Below are positions 44,401 through 52,907 of a stretch of 59,271 bases of DNA, piece by piece. The translations under genes and the position numbers were made by a program. The notes below the pieces were generated by a model. That model was not told where the DNA came from. It saw only the letters and a program-made list of their open reading frames with translations, and did no database searches. Numbering within the stretch: position 1 is the stretch's first letter; the number at the start of each line of letters is the position of its first letter. This DNA comes from 20CM-2-65-7 sp035943355 (GTDB lineage: Bacteria; Gemmatimonadota; Gemmatimonadetes; Gemmatimonadales; GWC2-71-9): NCBI GenBank assembly GCA_035943355.1, contig DASZCG010000345.1:1-59271 (forward strand), in the 5' to 3' direction.

Positions 44401-44734
44401 GCGCGGCCGCGGTGTGCCGGCCGAGCGAGTGCTGAAAGTGCACGAGGGGCGTCCCAACGCGATCGATCTGATCGTGTCGGGCGACGTGCATTTGTTGATC
44501 AACACCCCCCTCGGGAAGTTCACGCAGGCTGATGACTACGCCATCCGGCGCGCCGCGCTGGTGCACCGGGTGCCGTATACGACGACCATGTCCGCGGCGA
44601 GTGCCGCGTGTGACGCGATCATTGCGCTCCGCAGTCGAACCGGGAGCGTCAGGAGCCTACAGGAATGGCACGCAAGAGCGAACGCCGAAAGGCCGTCTCC
44701 GACCGCCGGGCGAGCGGCAGCCGTAAGAGCGTAG
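41450..44734 (+). CDS. carB: Carbamoyl phosphate synthase large subunit
   Basis: A 1094-residue ATP-grasp enzyme making carbamoyl phosphate for pyrimidine and arginine synthesis. Two homologous halves are visible: [20 protein letters not shown] at the start and [18 protein letters not shown] near residue 565, each followed by an ATP-grasp domain ([27 protein letters not shown]). An MGS-like regulatory domain is at the C-terminus. ATG 41450 overlaps rmd by 17 bp. CarA is not in the window. The last 23 codons overlap murB in another frame. Placement between sugar-nucleotide genes is unusual. Confidence 0.97.
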   Translation: [1094 protein letters not shown]

Positions 44735-45642
44735 CGAAGGCTACGCCTGCGGCGCCGCCCGCAGCGCCCAAAATCAAATTCCGCGGCAAGCTGCTCGAGA
44801 ACGAGCCGCTGGCCCGCTTGACGACCTGGCGCATCGGTGGGCCGGCGCGCTACGTGGCGTTGCCGGCTGACAGCGACGATGTGGCGCGCGCCCTCGAACT
44901 CGCACAGGACCGCGGCCTGCCGTGGATCGTCCTGGGTCTGGGCTCGAACGTACTGGTCAAGGACGGCGGGTTCCCCGGCGTCGTGATCCGGCTGGGGAAG
45001 GGGTTCGACCGCTTCGAGATGAAGGGCGCGACCGCCATCGTCGGCGCGGGCATGCCGACTCCAATTCTCGCGCGGCGCACCGCCGAGGCGGGGTTCGTCG
45101 GCGTGGAACGGTTCGTGGGGATTCCCGGAACGGTGGGCGGCGGGATTTACATGAACGCGGGCTGTCACGGCGCCGAATTCGCGGAAATCGTGACCGAGGT
45201 GACCGTCATGGATCCGCGCGGCAAGGTGAAGCAGCTCTCCCGCAAGCAGATCTCGTTCAAGTACCGGTCGAGCAACATCGAGGGGATCGTCCTCGAAGCC
45301 AAGCTCGGCCTCGGCGAGGAATCGCCGGCGAAGTTGAAGGACCTGCAGGGCAAGCTGTTCCGCTGGCGGAAAGCGGGGACGCCGTTCGACCAGCCCTGCT
45401 GCGGCTCGACATTCAAGAATCCGAGCGGCACCAAGAGCGCCGGCATGCTGATCGACGAGTGCAGCCTCAAGGGCTTCTCGATCGGCGGCGCGCAGGTGTC
45501 GACGCTGCACGCCAACTACATCATCAATAAAGGAACCGCCACCGCCAGCGACGTCCTCAAGGTCATCGATCACGTGCGTAAGACGGTCGCCAAGAAGACC
45601 GGCGTCACGCTGGAGCTCGAGTGCAAGATCATCGGGGTGTGA
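44665..45642 (+). CDS. murB: UDP-N-acetylenolpyruvoylglucosamine reductase
   Basis: FAD enzyme completing UDP-MurNAc synthesis; 325 residues. After a basic, Ala/Lys-rich N-terminal extension of about 35 residues comes NEPLARLTTWRIGGPARYVALPA, GLGSNVLVKDGGFPGVVIRLG, the GIPGTVGGGIYMNAGCHGAE FAD motif and CCGSTFKNPSGTKSAGMLID with the catalytic Ser, then HANYIINKG. The SFKYRSS region places it in type II MurB. ATG 44665 lies inside carB (70-bp overlap). It may also supply precursors to the amino-sugar pathway that follows. Confidence 0.94.
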   Translation: MARKSERRKAVSDRRASGSRKSVAKATPAAPPAAPKIKFRGKLLENEPLARLTTWRIGGPARYVALPADSDDVARALELAQDRGLPWIVLGLGSNVLVKDGGFPGVVIRLGKGFDRFEMKGATAIVGAGMPTPILARRTAEAGFVGVERFVGIPGTVGGGIYMNAGCHGAEFAEIVTEVTVMDPRGKVKQLSRKQISFKYRSSNIEGIVLEAKLGLGEESPAKLKDLQGKLFRWRKAGTPFDQPCCGSTFKNPSGTKSAGMLIDECSLKGFSIGGAQVSTLHANYIINKGTATASDVLKVIDHVRKTVAKKTGVTLELECKIIGV

Positions 45643-46235
45643 GCTACTTCGCACATGAGTCCAGCTACGTCGACGATGGCGCAAAGATCGGCACCGGGAC
45701 CAAGATCTGGCACTTCTCGCACGTAATGCCCGGCGCCGTCATTGGCGAGCGCTGTAACCTCGGCCAGAACGTCGTCGTGATGCCCGGCACGAAGATCGGC
45801 AACAACGTCAAGATCCAGAACAACGTCTCGATCTACGAAGGCGTCGAGCTGGAGGACGACGTGTTCTGCGGCCCGTCCTGTGTCTTCACCAACGTGATGA
45901 ATCCCCGCAGCCACGTGCCGCGCAAGAACGAATATCGCCGCACCCTCGTCAAGCGCGGCGGTTCGATCGGCGCCAATGCGACCATCATCTGCGGTGTCAC
46001 GCTGGGCGAGTACGCGTTTGTCGGTGCCGGCGCGGTGGTCACCTCCGACGTCCCCGCCTACGCGCTCATGGTCGGCGTGCCGGCGCGGCGGGTCGGCTGG
46101 ATGTGCCAATGCGGCGAGCGGCTGCATCCCAGCGCGGGGCGCGCGGCGTGCGGCGTGTGCGGGGCCACCTACGAGGAGTCGGCCGGATCGCTGCGACAGA
46201 CCAAGCCGTCCCGCGTGAACGCGGGCGCCTCATGA
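45639..46235 (+). CDS. wbpD: UDP-2-acetamido-3-amino-2,3-dideoxyglucuronate N-acetyltransferase (WbpD/WlbB-like)
   Basis: Left-handed beta-helix acetyltransferase of 198 residues, adding the 3-N-acetyl group in UDP-GlcNAc(3NAc)A synthesis. The hexapeptide repeats run from about residue 15 to 135 (IGTGTKIWHFSHVMPGAVIGERCNLGQNVVV...), with the WbpD-like FTNVMNPRSHVPRKNEYRRT and a C-terminal Cys pair segment WMCQCGERLHPSAGRAACGVCG typical of this subgroup. GTG start overlapping murB. WbpE-, WbpB- and WbpA-like genes follow directly. Confidence 0.9.
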   Translation: MSYFAHESSYVDDGAKIGTGTKIWHFSHVMPGAVIGERCNLGQNVVVMPGTKIGNNVKIQNNVSIYEGVELEDDVFCGPSCVFTNVMNPRSHVPRKNEYRRTLVKRGGSIGANATIICGVTLGEYAFVGAGAVVTSDVPAYALMVGVPARRVGWMCQCGERLHPSAGRAACGVCGATYEESAGSLRQTKPSRVNAGAS

Positions 46236-47347
46236 ACGTCCCCATGCTGGATCTCGTCGCGCAGTACGCGACGATCAAGGACGAGGTGCTCTCGGCCATG
46301 ATGGGCGTCGTCGAAACCCAGCAGTTCATCATGGGCCCGTCCGTGCCGCGGCTCGAGACCGAAATTGCGCGCCTCTCGCACGCCAAACACGGCATCGGCT
46401 GCGCGAGCGGAACCGATGCGCTGCTGTTGCCGCTCAAGGCGCTCGACCTCAAGCCCGGCGACGAGGTCATCACGACCCCGTTCACATTCTTCGCCACCGC
46501 GGGGACGATCCACAACGCGGGCGGCAAGCCGGTGTTCGTCGATATCCAGCCCGACACCTTCAACATCGACCCCGGCGCGGTGCAGCGTGCGGTGACGTCT
46601 CGGACGCGCGCGATCATGCCTGTGCATCTCTACGGTCAGATGGCGGACATGCTCGAATTGCTGGCCGTGGCGCGGTCGCGCGGAGTGAAGATCATCGAAG
46701 ACGCGGCGCAGGCGATCGGCGCTCGGCGCAGGATCGACGGCGAGTGGCGCGTCGCCGGCGAGCTGGGGTGGGTGACCGGCTATTCGTTCTTTCCGAGCAA
46801 GAACCTGGGCGCGTGGGGGGACGGCGGGATGATGGTGACGTCCGATGATGCCGCCGCCGACCGCCTCAAGAAGCTGCGCCTGCACGGCGGTGCCAAGCAG
46901 TATCATCACGAGGAGGTCGGCACCAATTCGCGTCTCGACACGCTCCAGGCTGCCGTGCTGCTCGCCAAGTTGCCGCATCTCGCGCAGTGGTCCGCCAAGC
47001 GGCGCGAGCACGCCGCGTACTACACGAAGGCGTTGGGCGACGTCCCGCAGGTCAAGCCGCCGGCCGTGGATCCGGCGAACGAGCACATCTTCCATCAGTA
47101 CACACTGCGCGCGGAGCGGCGCGATCAGCTGCAGGAGCATCTGAAGAAGGAAGGGATCGGACACGCCGTGTATTATCCGATCCCCTTGCACCGGCAACCC
47201 TGTTTCGCGCACCTCGGCTACACGGACGGCAGCCTGCCGCAGGCCGAGCGCGCGGCCCGGGAAGCGATATCACTGCCGATCTACCCGGAGCTCACCCGGG
47301 CCCAGCTCGACCGGGTCATCGATGCGGTCCGTGGATTCTATCGGTGA
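46232..47347 (+). CDS. wbpE: DegT/DnrJ/EryC1 aminotransferase (WbpE-like)
   Basis: PLP aminotransferase of 371 residues installing the 3-amino group on UDP-3-keto-GlcNAcA. It shows MLDLVAQYATIKDEVLSAMMGVVETQQFIMGP, CASGTDALLLPLKAL for the cofactor, EDAAQAIGA, and the PLP lysine in SFFPSKNLGAWGDGG. The C-terminal HIFHQYTLRAERRDQLQEHLKKEGIG binds the sugar nucleotide. ATGA overlap with wbpD; GTG of the next gene overlaps its stop. Order D-E-B-A suggests one operon. Confidence 0.91.
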   Translation: MNVPMLDLVAQYATIKDEVLSAMMGVVETQQFIMGPSVPRLETEIARLSHAKHGIGCASGTDALLLPLKALDLKPGDEVITTPFTFFATAGTIHNAGGKPVFVDIQPDTFNIDPGAVQRAVTSRTRAIMPVHLYGQMADMLELLAVARSRGVKIIEDAAQAIGARRRIDGEWRVAGELGWVTGYSFFPSKNLGAWGDGGMMVTSDDAAADRLKKLRLHGGAKQYHHEEVGTNSRLDTLQAAVLLAKLPHLAQWSAKRREHAAYYTKALGDVPQVKPPAVDPANEHIFHQYTLRAERRDQLQEHLKKEGIGHAVYYPIPLHRQPCFAHLGYTDGSLPQAERAAREAISLPIYPELTRAQLDRVIDAVRGFYR

Positions 47348-48348
47348 AACGCCTCAAGGTCGGCGTAGTGGGCGCCGGGGCCTGGGGGCGCAATCACGTT
47401 CGCACGGTCGCCGGCCTGGCCGAAGCGGAGCTGGCGGCCGTTTGCGATACCGATCCGAAAGTCCGCGACCGGCTCGCGCGGCAGTATCCGGCGGCGCTGG
47501 TGACGGCGGACCTCGCGGCGCTGTTTGGAGCCGTCGACGCGGTCATTGTGGCGTCGCCCGCGGCAACTCACGCGGCAGTGGCTCAACAGGCGGTGGAAGC
47601 CGGCAAGCCGGTCCTGGTCGAGAAGCCGTTCGCCCTGAACGTACGCGACGCCGAAGCGGTGGCGCGCCGAGGGGCCGAGCGGGGAGTCCCTGTGTTGGCG
47701 GGGCACTTGCTGGTCTACCATCCCGCCGTGGAGCGGCTGCGGGACATGGTGCAGAAGGGCGAGCTCGGGAAGGTATTCTATTTGTATGGCCTGCGCGTCA
47801 ACCTGGGGCAGGTGCGAAAGGACGAGAACGCGCTGTGGAGCTTCGGGCCGCATGATGTGTCAATGGCACTGTACTTGCTTGAGGAGCAGCCCGTACGGGT
47901 CGCTGCACACGGCAAGAGCTATCTGCAGCCTGCCATCGAGGATGTCGTGTTTTTGACGATGGAGTTCGCGAGCGGGGTGCTTGCGCACGTCCAAATGTCC
48001 TGGCTCGATCCTCACAAGGAACGCAAGCTCACGGTGGTCGGCGCCAGGAAAATGGTCGTGTTCGACGACATGGAGCCCCGGGAAAAGCTGCGGATCTACG
48101 ACAAAGGTGTGGATCGTCCGCCGGAATACGGCTCCTTCGGCGAGAGCCTGGCGATCCGTGAAGGAGACATCTTCATTCCTCGTATCCCGGCCGTGGAACC
48201 ACTCGCGGCCGAGCTGACGCATTTTGTGCGCGCCGCGAGAGGGGTGGAGACACCCCGCGCCAGCGCGGAGGACGGCGTCCGCGTCGTCCGTGTGCTGGAA
48301 GCCGCCTCCCGCTCGTTGGCTCGCGGCGGCGCCCCGGAGACTCCATGA
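47344..48348 (+). CDS. wbpB: Gfo/Idh/MocA oxidoreductase (WbpB-like)
   Basis: NAD-dependent dehydrogenase of 334 residues, predicted to oxidise C3 of UDP-GlcNAc uronate before transamination. The nucleotide fold VGVVGAGAWGRNHVRTVAGLAEAELAAVCDTD, EKPFALN (Gfo EKP motif) and GHLLVYHPAVERL are clear. The C-terminal GFO/IDH alpha/beta domain includes WSFGPHDVSMALYLL, with the conserved His in GPHD. GTG 47344 start. In Pseudomonas WbpB recycles its NADH with 2-oxoglutarate together with WbpE; the same pair is adjacent here. Confidence 0.9.
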   Translation: MKRLKVGVVGAGAWGRNHVRTVAGLAEAELAAVCDTDPKVRDRLARQYPAALVTADLAALFGAVDAVIVASPAATHAAVAQQAVEAGKPVLVEKPFALNVRDAEAVARRGAERGVPVLAGHLLVYHPAVERLRDMVQKGELGKVFYLYGLRVNLGQVRKDENALWSFGPHDVSMALYLLEEQPVRVAAHGKSYLQPAIEDVVFLTMEFASGVLAHVQMSWLDPHKERKLTVVGARKMVVFDDMEPREKLRIYDKGVDRPPEYGSFGESLAIREGDIFIPRIPAVEPLAAELTHFVRAARGVETPRASAEDGVRVVRVLEAASRSLARGGAPETP

Positions 48349-49670
48349 CTGCGACTGCTGCCGCGCCCACCGTGGTTGATACCCTTCTCGCCAAGGCGAA
48401 GGACCGCACCGCCGTATTCGGCGTCGTTGGACTCGGCTATGTCGGCTTGCCGCTCGCGATGGAGCTGGTCCGCGCCGGCTACCGCGTGCTGGGTTTCGAC
48501 GTGAATCCCCGGGTCGTCGATTCGCTGAACGTCGGCCACTCCCACATTCAGGACGTGCCCGACGCGTCGGTCGAAGCCGCGGTGCACGCGAACAAGTTCT
48601 CGGCCACCGCCGATCTCGGTCGTCTCAAAGAGCCCGACGTGATCTCGATCAGCGTGCCGACGCCGCTCTCCAAAACGAAGGACCCGGACGTGAGCTACGT
48701 GCTCGCGGCGACTGAGTCGGTGAAGCGCGCCCTGCGCAAGGGGCAGCTCGTGGTGCTCGAGTCGACGACGTATCCCGGCACGACGCGCGAGCTGATGCTG
48801 CCGTCGCTCGAGTCCACCGGTCTCAAGGTCGGTGAGGATTTCTTCCTGGCGTTTTCGCCTGAGCGCGTCGATCCGGGCAACGAGCGGTTCAACACCCGCA
48901 ACACCCCGAAGGTGGTGGGCGGCATCACGCCGGCATGTCTCAAGGTCGCGCTGGCGCTGTATCAGCCCGCGATCGATACGCTGGTGCCCGTGTCATCTCC
49001 CGAAGCGGCGGAGCTCGTGAAGATTCTCGAGAACACCTTCCGCAGCGTGAACATCGGGCTCGTCAACGAAATGGCGATCGTGTGCGACAAGCTCGGCGTC
49101 GACGTGTGGGACGTGATCGAGGCGGCGGCCACGAAGCCGTTCGGATTCATGAAGTTCACTCCGGGGCCGGGCGTCGGCGGGCACTGCATCCCGCTCGATC
49201 CACACTATCTCGCGTGGAAGATGCGGACGCTGAACTACAAGACGCGCTTCATCGAGCTCGCCGGCGAGTTGAACGCCGAAATGCCGGAGTTCTGGGTGGG
49301 GAAAGTGGTCGACGCTCTCAACCAGCAGAGCAAGGCCGTGCGCGGCAGCCGGGTGCTGCTGCTGGGCGTGGCCTACAAAAAGAACATCGACGACATCCGC
49401 GAGAGTCCGGCGCTCGATGTCATCCGCTTGCTGCATCAGCGCGGCGCCCAGGTGTCGTATCACGATCCCCACGTGCCGACGATCAAGGAGGACGCCATTA
49501 CGCTCTCCTCCCAGCCGTTGACCGCGGAAACGCTGCATGGCGCCGACTGCGTGATGATCATTACCGACCACAGCTCAGTGGACTACCAGCTTGTGAAGCG
49601 GCACGCGCGTGCCACCGTGGATACGCGGCACGTGCTGCCCCGTGAACCCAAGGGAGGAACGCGCGCGTGA
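48345..49670 (+). CDS. wbpA: UDP-N-acetylglucosamine 6-dehydrogenase (WbpA-like)
   Basis: UDP-sugar dehydrogenase of 441 residues making UDP-GlcNAc uronate. It has GVVGLGYVGLPLAMELVRAGYRVLGFDVNP, VPTPLSKTKDPDVSYV (WbpA/WbpO type), SPERVDPGN, the catalytic Cys in GPGVGGHCIPLDPHYLAWK, and GVAYKKNIDDIRESPALDVI. Group features match UDP-N-acetyl sugars rather than UDP-glucose. Starts within the ATGA of wbpB; its stop overlaps the UDP-glucose dehydrogenase GTG. Confidence 0.93.
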   Translation: MTATAAAPTVVDTLLAKAKDRTAVFGVVGLGYVGLPLAMELVRAGYRVLGFDVNPRVVDSLNVGHSHIQDVPDASVEAAVHANKFSATADLGRLKEPDVISISVPTPLSKTKDPDVSYVLAATESVKRALRKGQLVVLESTTYPGTTRELMLPSLESTGLKVGEDFFLAFSPERVDPGNERFNTRNTPKVVGGITPACLKVALALYQPAIDTLVPVSSPEAAELVKILENTFRSVNIGLVNEMAIVCDKLGVDVWDVIEAAATKPFGFMKFTPGPGVGGHCIPLDPHYLAWKMRTLNYKTRFIELAGELNAEMPEFWVGKVVDALNQQSKAVRGSRVLLLGVAYKKNIDDIRESPALDVIRLLHQRGAQVSYHDPHVPTIKEDAITLSSQPLTAETLHGADCVMIITDHSSVDYQLVKRHARATVDTRHVLPREPKGGTRA

Positions 49671-50983
49671 AGGTAGCCATTGTCGGCACCGGGTACGTAG
49701 GGCTCGTGGTGGGCGCGTGTCTCGCGGAGACCGGCAATGACGTGATGTGCGCCGACGTGGACGCGACCAAGATCGCCTCACTCAAGCAGAACAAGATTCC
49801 GATTTACGAGCCCGGGCTCGAGCCCATGGTCGTGCGTAACCAGCGCGAAGGCCGGCTCGGGTTCACGACCGACGTCGCGCAGGCGGTCGAGCACGCCGAG
49901 GTCATCTTCATCGCCGTGGGCACGCCGCCCGACGAGGACGGGTCGGCCGATCTCCAGCACGTACTCGCCGTGGCCCGGACCATCGGGCAGCACATGAACA
50001 ACTCCAAGCTCGTCGTCACGAAGAGCACGGTCCCGGTGGGGACAGCGGAGAAAGTGCGCGCCGAGATCGCGCGCCACACCACGACGCCGTTTCACGTCTG
50101 CTCCAACCCCGAGTTCCTGAAGGAAGGCGCGGCGGTCGAGGATTTCATGAAGCCGGACCGCGTTGTCGTAGGGGTGGATTCCGACCATGCTGCGAAAGTC
50201 ATCGAGGAGCTCTATGCGCCGTTCGTCCGCACCGGCAATCCGCTGATCGTGATGGACATCCCGTCGGCCGAGATGACCAAGTACGCGGCCAACGCCATGC
50301 TGGCGACACGCATCTCGTTCATGAACCAGGTCGCGCGGCTGTGCGAAGCGGTCGGCGCCGACGTGACGCACGTGCGCCGCGGCATCGGCAGCGACCGGCG
50401 TATCGGCCAGGCGTTCCTGTTTCCCGGCCCGGGCTACGGCGGCTCCTGTTTTCCCAAAGACGTCAAGGCGCTGATCCGCACCGCGACCGAGAACGACGTG
50501 CCGCTCGACGTCCTGCAGGCTGTCGAGTCGGCGAACGATGCCCAGAAGCACGTGCTGTTCGAGAAGCTGAAACGGCACCTCGGTCCCCTGAAGCAGAAAA
50601 CCGTCGCCGTCTGGGGGCTCGCGTTCAAAGCCGAGACCGACGACGTGCGCGAAAGTCCCGCGCTGGTGCTCGTGGAGGCGCTATTGTGCGAAGGCGTGCG
50701 GGTGCAGGTGCACGATCCGGCGGCCATAAAGACCGCGGCGCGACAACTCGGCTCGCGCGTCCAGTACGCGACGCACGCCTACGATGCCCTGAGCGGCGCC
50801 GATGCGCTGGCGATCGTGACAGAATGGCTGGAGTATCGCAACCCCGATTTTGCCCGGATGCAGCAGCTACTGAACCGGCCACTGATCGTTGATGGGCGCA
50901 ACCTGTACGACCCCGTCAAGCTGGGCCGGCTCGGATTTACCTACGATAGCATCGGCCGCCGGCTCGGATGCGCGTCCTCGTAA
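49667..50983 (+). CDS. ugd: UDP-glucose 6-dehydrogenase
   Basis: A 438-residue NAD enzyme oxidising UDP-glucose to UDP-glucuronate. Features are VAIVGTGYVGLVVGACLAETGNDV, the substrate loop GTPPDEDGSADL, STVPVGTAEKV, NPEFLKEGAAVEDFMKPDRVVVG, and catalytic Cys in GPGYGGSCFPKD. Distinct from the preceding WbpA-type enzyme. It supplies UDP-glucuronate to the decarboxylase that overlaps its 3' end by 16 bp. Confidence 0.96.
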   Translation: MKVAIVGTGYVGLVVGACLAETGNDVMCADVDATKIASLKQNKIPIYEPGLEPMVVRNQREGRLGFTTDVAQAVEHAEVIFIAVGTPPDEDGSADLQHVLAVARTIGQHMNNSKLVVTKSTVPVGTAEKVRAEIARHTTTPFHVCSNPEFLKEGAAVEDFMKPDRVVVGVDSDHAAKVIEELYAPFVRTGNPLIVMDIPSAEMTKYAANAMLATRISFMNQVARLCEAVGADVTHVRRGIGSDRRIGQAFLFPGPGYGGSCFPKDVKALIRTATENDVPLDVLQAVESANDAQKHVLFEKLKRHLGPLKQKTVAVWGLAFKAETDDVRESPALVLVEALLCEGVRVQVHDPAAIKTAARQLGSRVQYATHAYDALSGADALAIVTEWLEYRNPDFARMQQLLNRPLIVDGRNLYDPVKLGRLGFTYDSIGRRLGCASS

Positions 50984-51921
50984 CGGGCGCCGCCGGATTT
51001 CTCGGGTCGCATCTCGTCGACAAGTTCCTGGCACTCGGGTACGACGTGCTGGGAATGGACAATCACATCACCGGTAAGGCGGCGAACCTCGAGCATCTCG
51101 GCTCGCATCCGCGATTCCGCTTCGCCAACCAGGACGTCACGCGCTACATCGAAGTCGAAGGCCCGCTGGACGGCGTGCTGCATTTCGCCAGCCCCGCGAG
51201 CCCGGTCGACTACCTCGAGCTGCCGATCCAGACGCTGAAAGTGGGCGCCCTCGGCACCCACAAGGCACTCGGCTTGGCGATGGCGAAGCAGGCCCGTTTC
51301 CTGCTCGCCTCGACGTCGGAAGTCTACGGCGACCCACTGGTGCATCCGCAGCCGGAGTCGTACTGGGGCAACGTGAACCCCGTGGGGCCCCGCGGGGTGT
51401 ACGATGAGGCGAAACGTTTCGCCGAGGCCCTCACGATGGCCTACCACCGCTACCACGGACTCGACACCCGCATCGTGCGGATCTTCAACACGTACGGCCC
51501 GCGGATGCGGCCCAACGACGGACGTGTGGTCTCGAATTTCATCGTGCAGGCGCTGCGGGGAGAGCCGTTGACCGTGTATGGCGACGGATCCCAGACCCGC
51601 TCCTTCTGCTATGTCGATGACTTGATCGAGGGGATCGTCGGGCTGTTCGAGCGCGGCACGCCGGAGCCGACCAACATCGGCAATCCGTACGAATTCACGG
51701 TCCGCCAGCTCGCCGACCGTGTGCTGCAGTTGACCGGCAGCAAGAGCCCGGTGGTCGAGCGGCCGCTGCCCATCGATGATCCCCAGGTGCGCCAGCCCGA
51801 TATCGCGCGCGCGCGCGCGACGCTGGGATGGGAGCCGCAGGTGACGCTGGAAGACGGCCTGCGCCGCACGATCGAGTATTTCCGTGGCGTGGTGGCGCGC
51901 GAGGGAGCGGCGGCGCGATGA
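50968..51921 (+). CDS. UDP-glucuronate decarboxylase (UDP-xylose synthase)
   Basis: Extended SDR of 317 residues converting UDP-glucuronate to UDP-xylose. UXS-type landmarks are VLVTGAAGFLGSHLVDKFLALGYDVLGMDNHITGK, HFASPASPVDYLELPIQTLKVGALGTHKAL, STSEVYGDPLVHPQPESYWGNVNPVGPRGVYDEAKRFAEAL with YDEAK, and RIFNTYGPRMRPNDGRVVSNFI. The preceding ugd makes its substrate. Its stop overlaps the epimerase start (ATGA). Confidence 0.93.
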   Translation: MRVLVTGAAGFLGSHLVDKFLALGYDVLGMDNHITGKAANLEHLGSHPRFRFANQDVTRYIEVEGPLDGVLHFASPASPVDYLELPIQTLKVGALGTHKALGLAMAKQARFLLASTSEVYGDPLVHPQPESYWGNVNPVGPRGVYDEAKRFAEALTMAYHRYHGLDTRIVRIFNTYGPRMRPNDGRVVSNFIVQALRGEPLTVYGDGSQTRSFCYVDDLIEGIVGLFERGTPEPTNIGNPYEFTVRQLADRVLQLTGSKSPVVERPLPIDDPQVRQPDIARARATLGWEPQVTLEDGLRRTIEYFRGVVAREGAAAR

Positions 51922-52907
51922 GCCCGCACAAAGTCCTCCTGACCGGCGCTGCCGGCTTCATTGGCTCGCATCTCGGCGAAGCGTTGCTGGCGCGCGGAGT
52001 CCATGTCACCGGCGTCGACAACTTCGATGCGTTCTACGCGCGCGAGGTCAAGGAGCGGAATCTGCAGGGGATGAGCAAGCTCCCCGGCTTCACGTTCATC
52101 GAGGCGGATGTCGCCCGCGATCCGCTGCCGCTCGACGGCGTCGAAGCCATCATCCATCTCGCCGCCAAGCCGGGCGTGCGTCCGTCGCTCGAGGATCCCG
52201 GCTCCTATATGGAGGCGAACGTCACGGCCACGGCACGCCTGCTCGATGCGGCGCGGCGCACGGGTGTGACGCGCATCGTGTTTGGCTCGTCGTCGTCGGT
52301 ATACGGGAACGCGACGCCTGCGCCGTTCGACGAGGATGAGCCCGCGGTCTCACCCATTTCACCGTATGCCGCGAGCAAGCGGGCCGGCGAGCTGCTCGCG
52401 TACGCGTTCGCTCACCTCTATCCGTTGCGCATCATGTGCCTGCGCTTCTTCACAGTCTACGGGCCGCGACAGCGGCCGGATCTCGCCATCCACAAGTTCA
52501 CCGATCTCATCGCCCGGGGGCGGCCGATCCGGATGCATGGGGATGGGTCGAGCGAGCGCGACTATACCTATATTACCGACTGCCTCGATGGCGTCCTCGC
52601 CGGGCTCGAGTGGACGGCGACCGCCGGTCCCGGCAGCGTCGAGATCGTGAACATCGGCGGCGGCGCGCGGGTGCGACTCGACCGGCTTATCGAGCTGATC
52701 GCCGCCGCGCTTGGCCGCGAGCCCAACATCGAGCGGCATCCTGATCAACCGGGCGACGTGCGCCTGACGGACGCGGATCTGGAACACGCCGGACGCGTGC
52801 TCGGCTTCCGGCCCAAGGTCGGGATCGACGAAGGCATTCGCAAGTTCGTCACCTGGTACGAGGAGGTTCATGGACGTCAGTCCCGAGCGTCTAGTCGAGC
52901 AGGCTAA
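51918..52907 (+). CDS. NAD-dependent sugar-nucleotide epimerase (UDP-glucuronate 4-epimerase-like)
   Basis: Extended SDR of 329 residues with VLLTGAAGFIGSHLGEALLARGVHVTGVDNFDAFYAREVKERNL, HLAAKPGVRPSLEDPGSYMEANV, SSSSVYGN and the catalytic YAASK. NFDAFY and LAAKPGVRPS are typical of UDP-glucuronate or UDP-glucose 4-epimerases of the Gae/CapI group, so UDP-galacturonate formation is likely. Adjacent ugd provides UDP-glucuronate. Its end overlaps the next TPR gene by 38 bp. Confidence 0.87.
   Translation: MSPHKVLLTGAAGFIGSHLGEALLARGVHVTGVDNFDAFYAREVKERNLQGMSKLPGFTFIEADVARDPLPLDGVEAIIHLAAKPGVRPSLEDPGSYMEANVTATARLLDAARRTGVTRIVFGSSSSVYGNATPAPFDEDEPAVSPISPYAASKRAGELLAYAFAHLYPLRIMCLRFFTVYGPRQRPDLAIHKFTDLIARGRPIRMHGDGSSERDYTYITDCLDGVLAGLEWTATAGPGSVEIVNIGGGARVRLDRLIELIAAALGREPNIERHPDQPGDVRLTDADLEHAGRVLGFRPKVGIDEGIRKFVTWYEEVHGRQSRASSRAG

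Noticed and set aside
41447..44566. Long antisense open frame of about 1039 codons opposite carB
   Set aside because: It mirrors carB exactly, is Arg/His/Asp/Gln-rich with no domain, and results from GC-ending codons on the coding strand.
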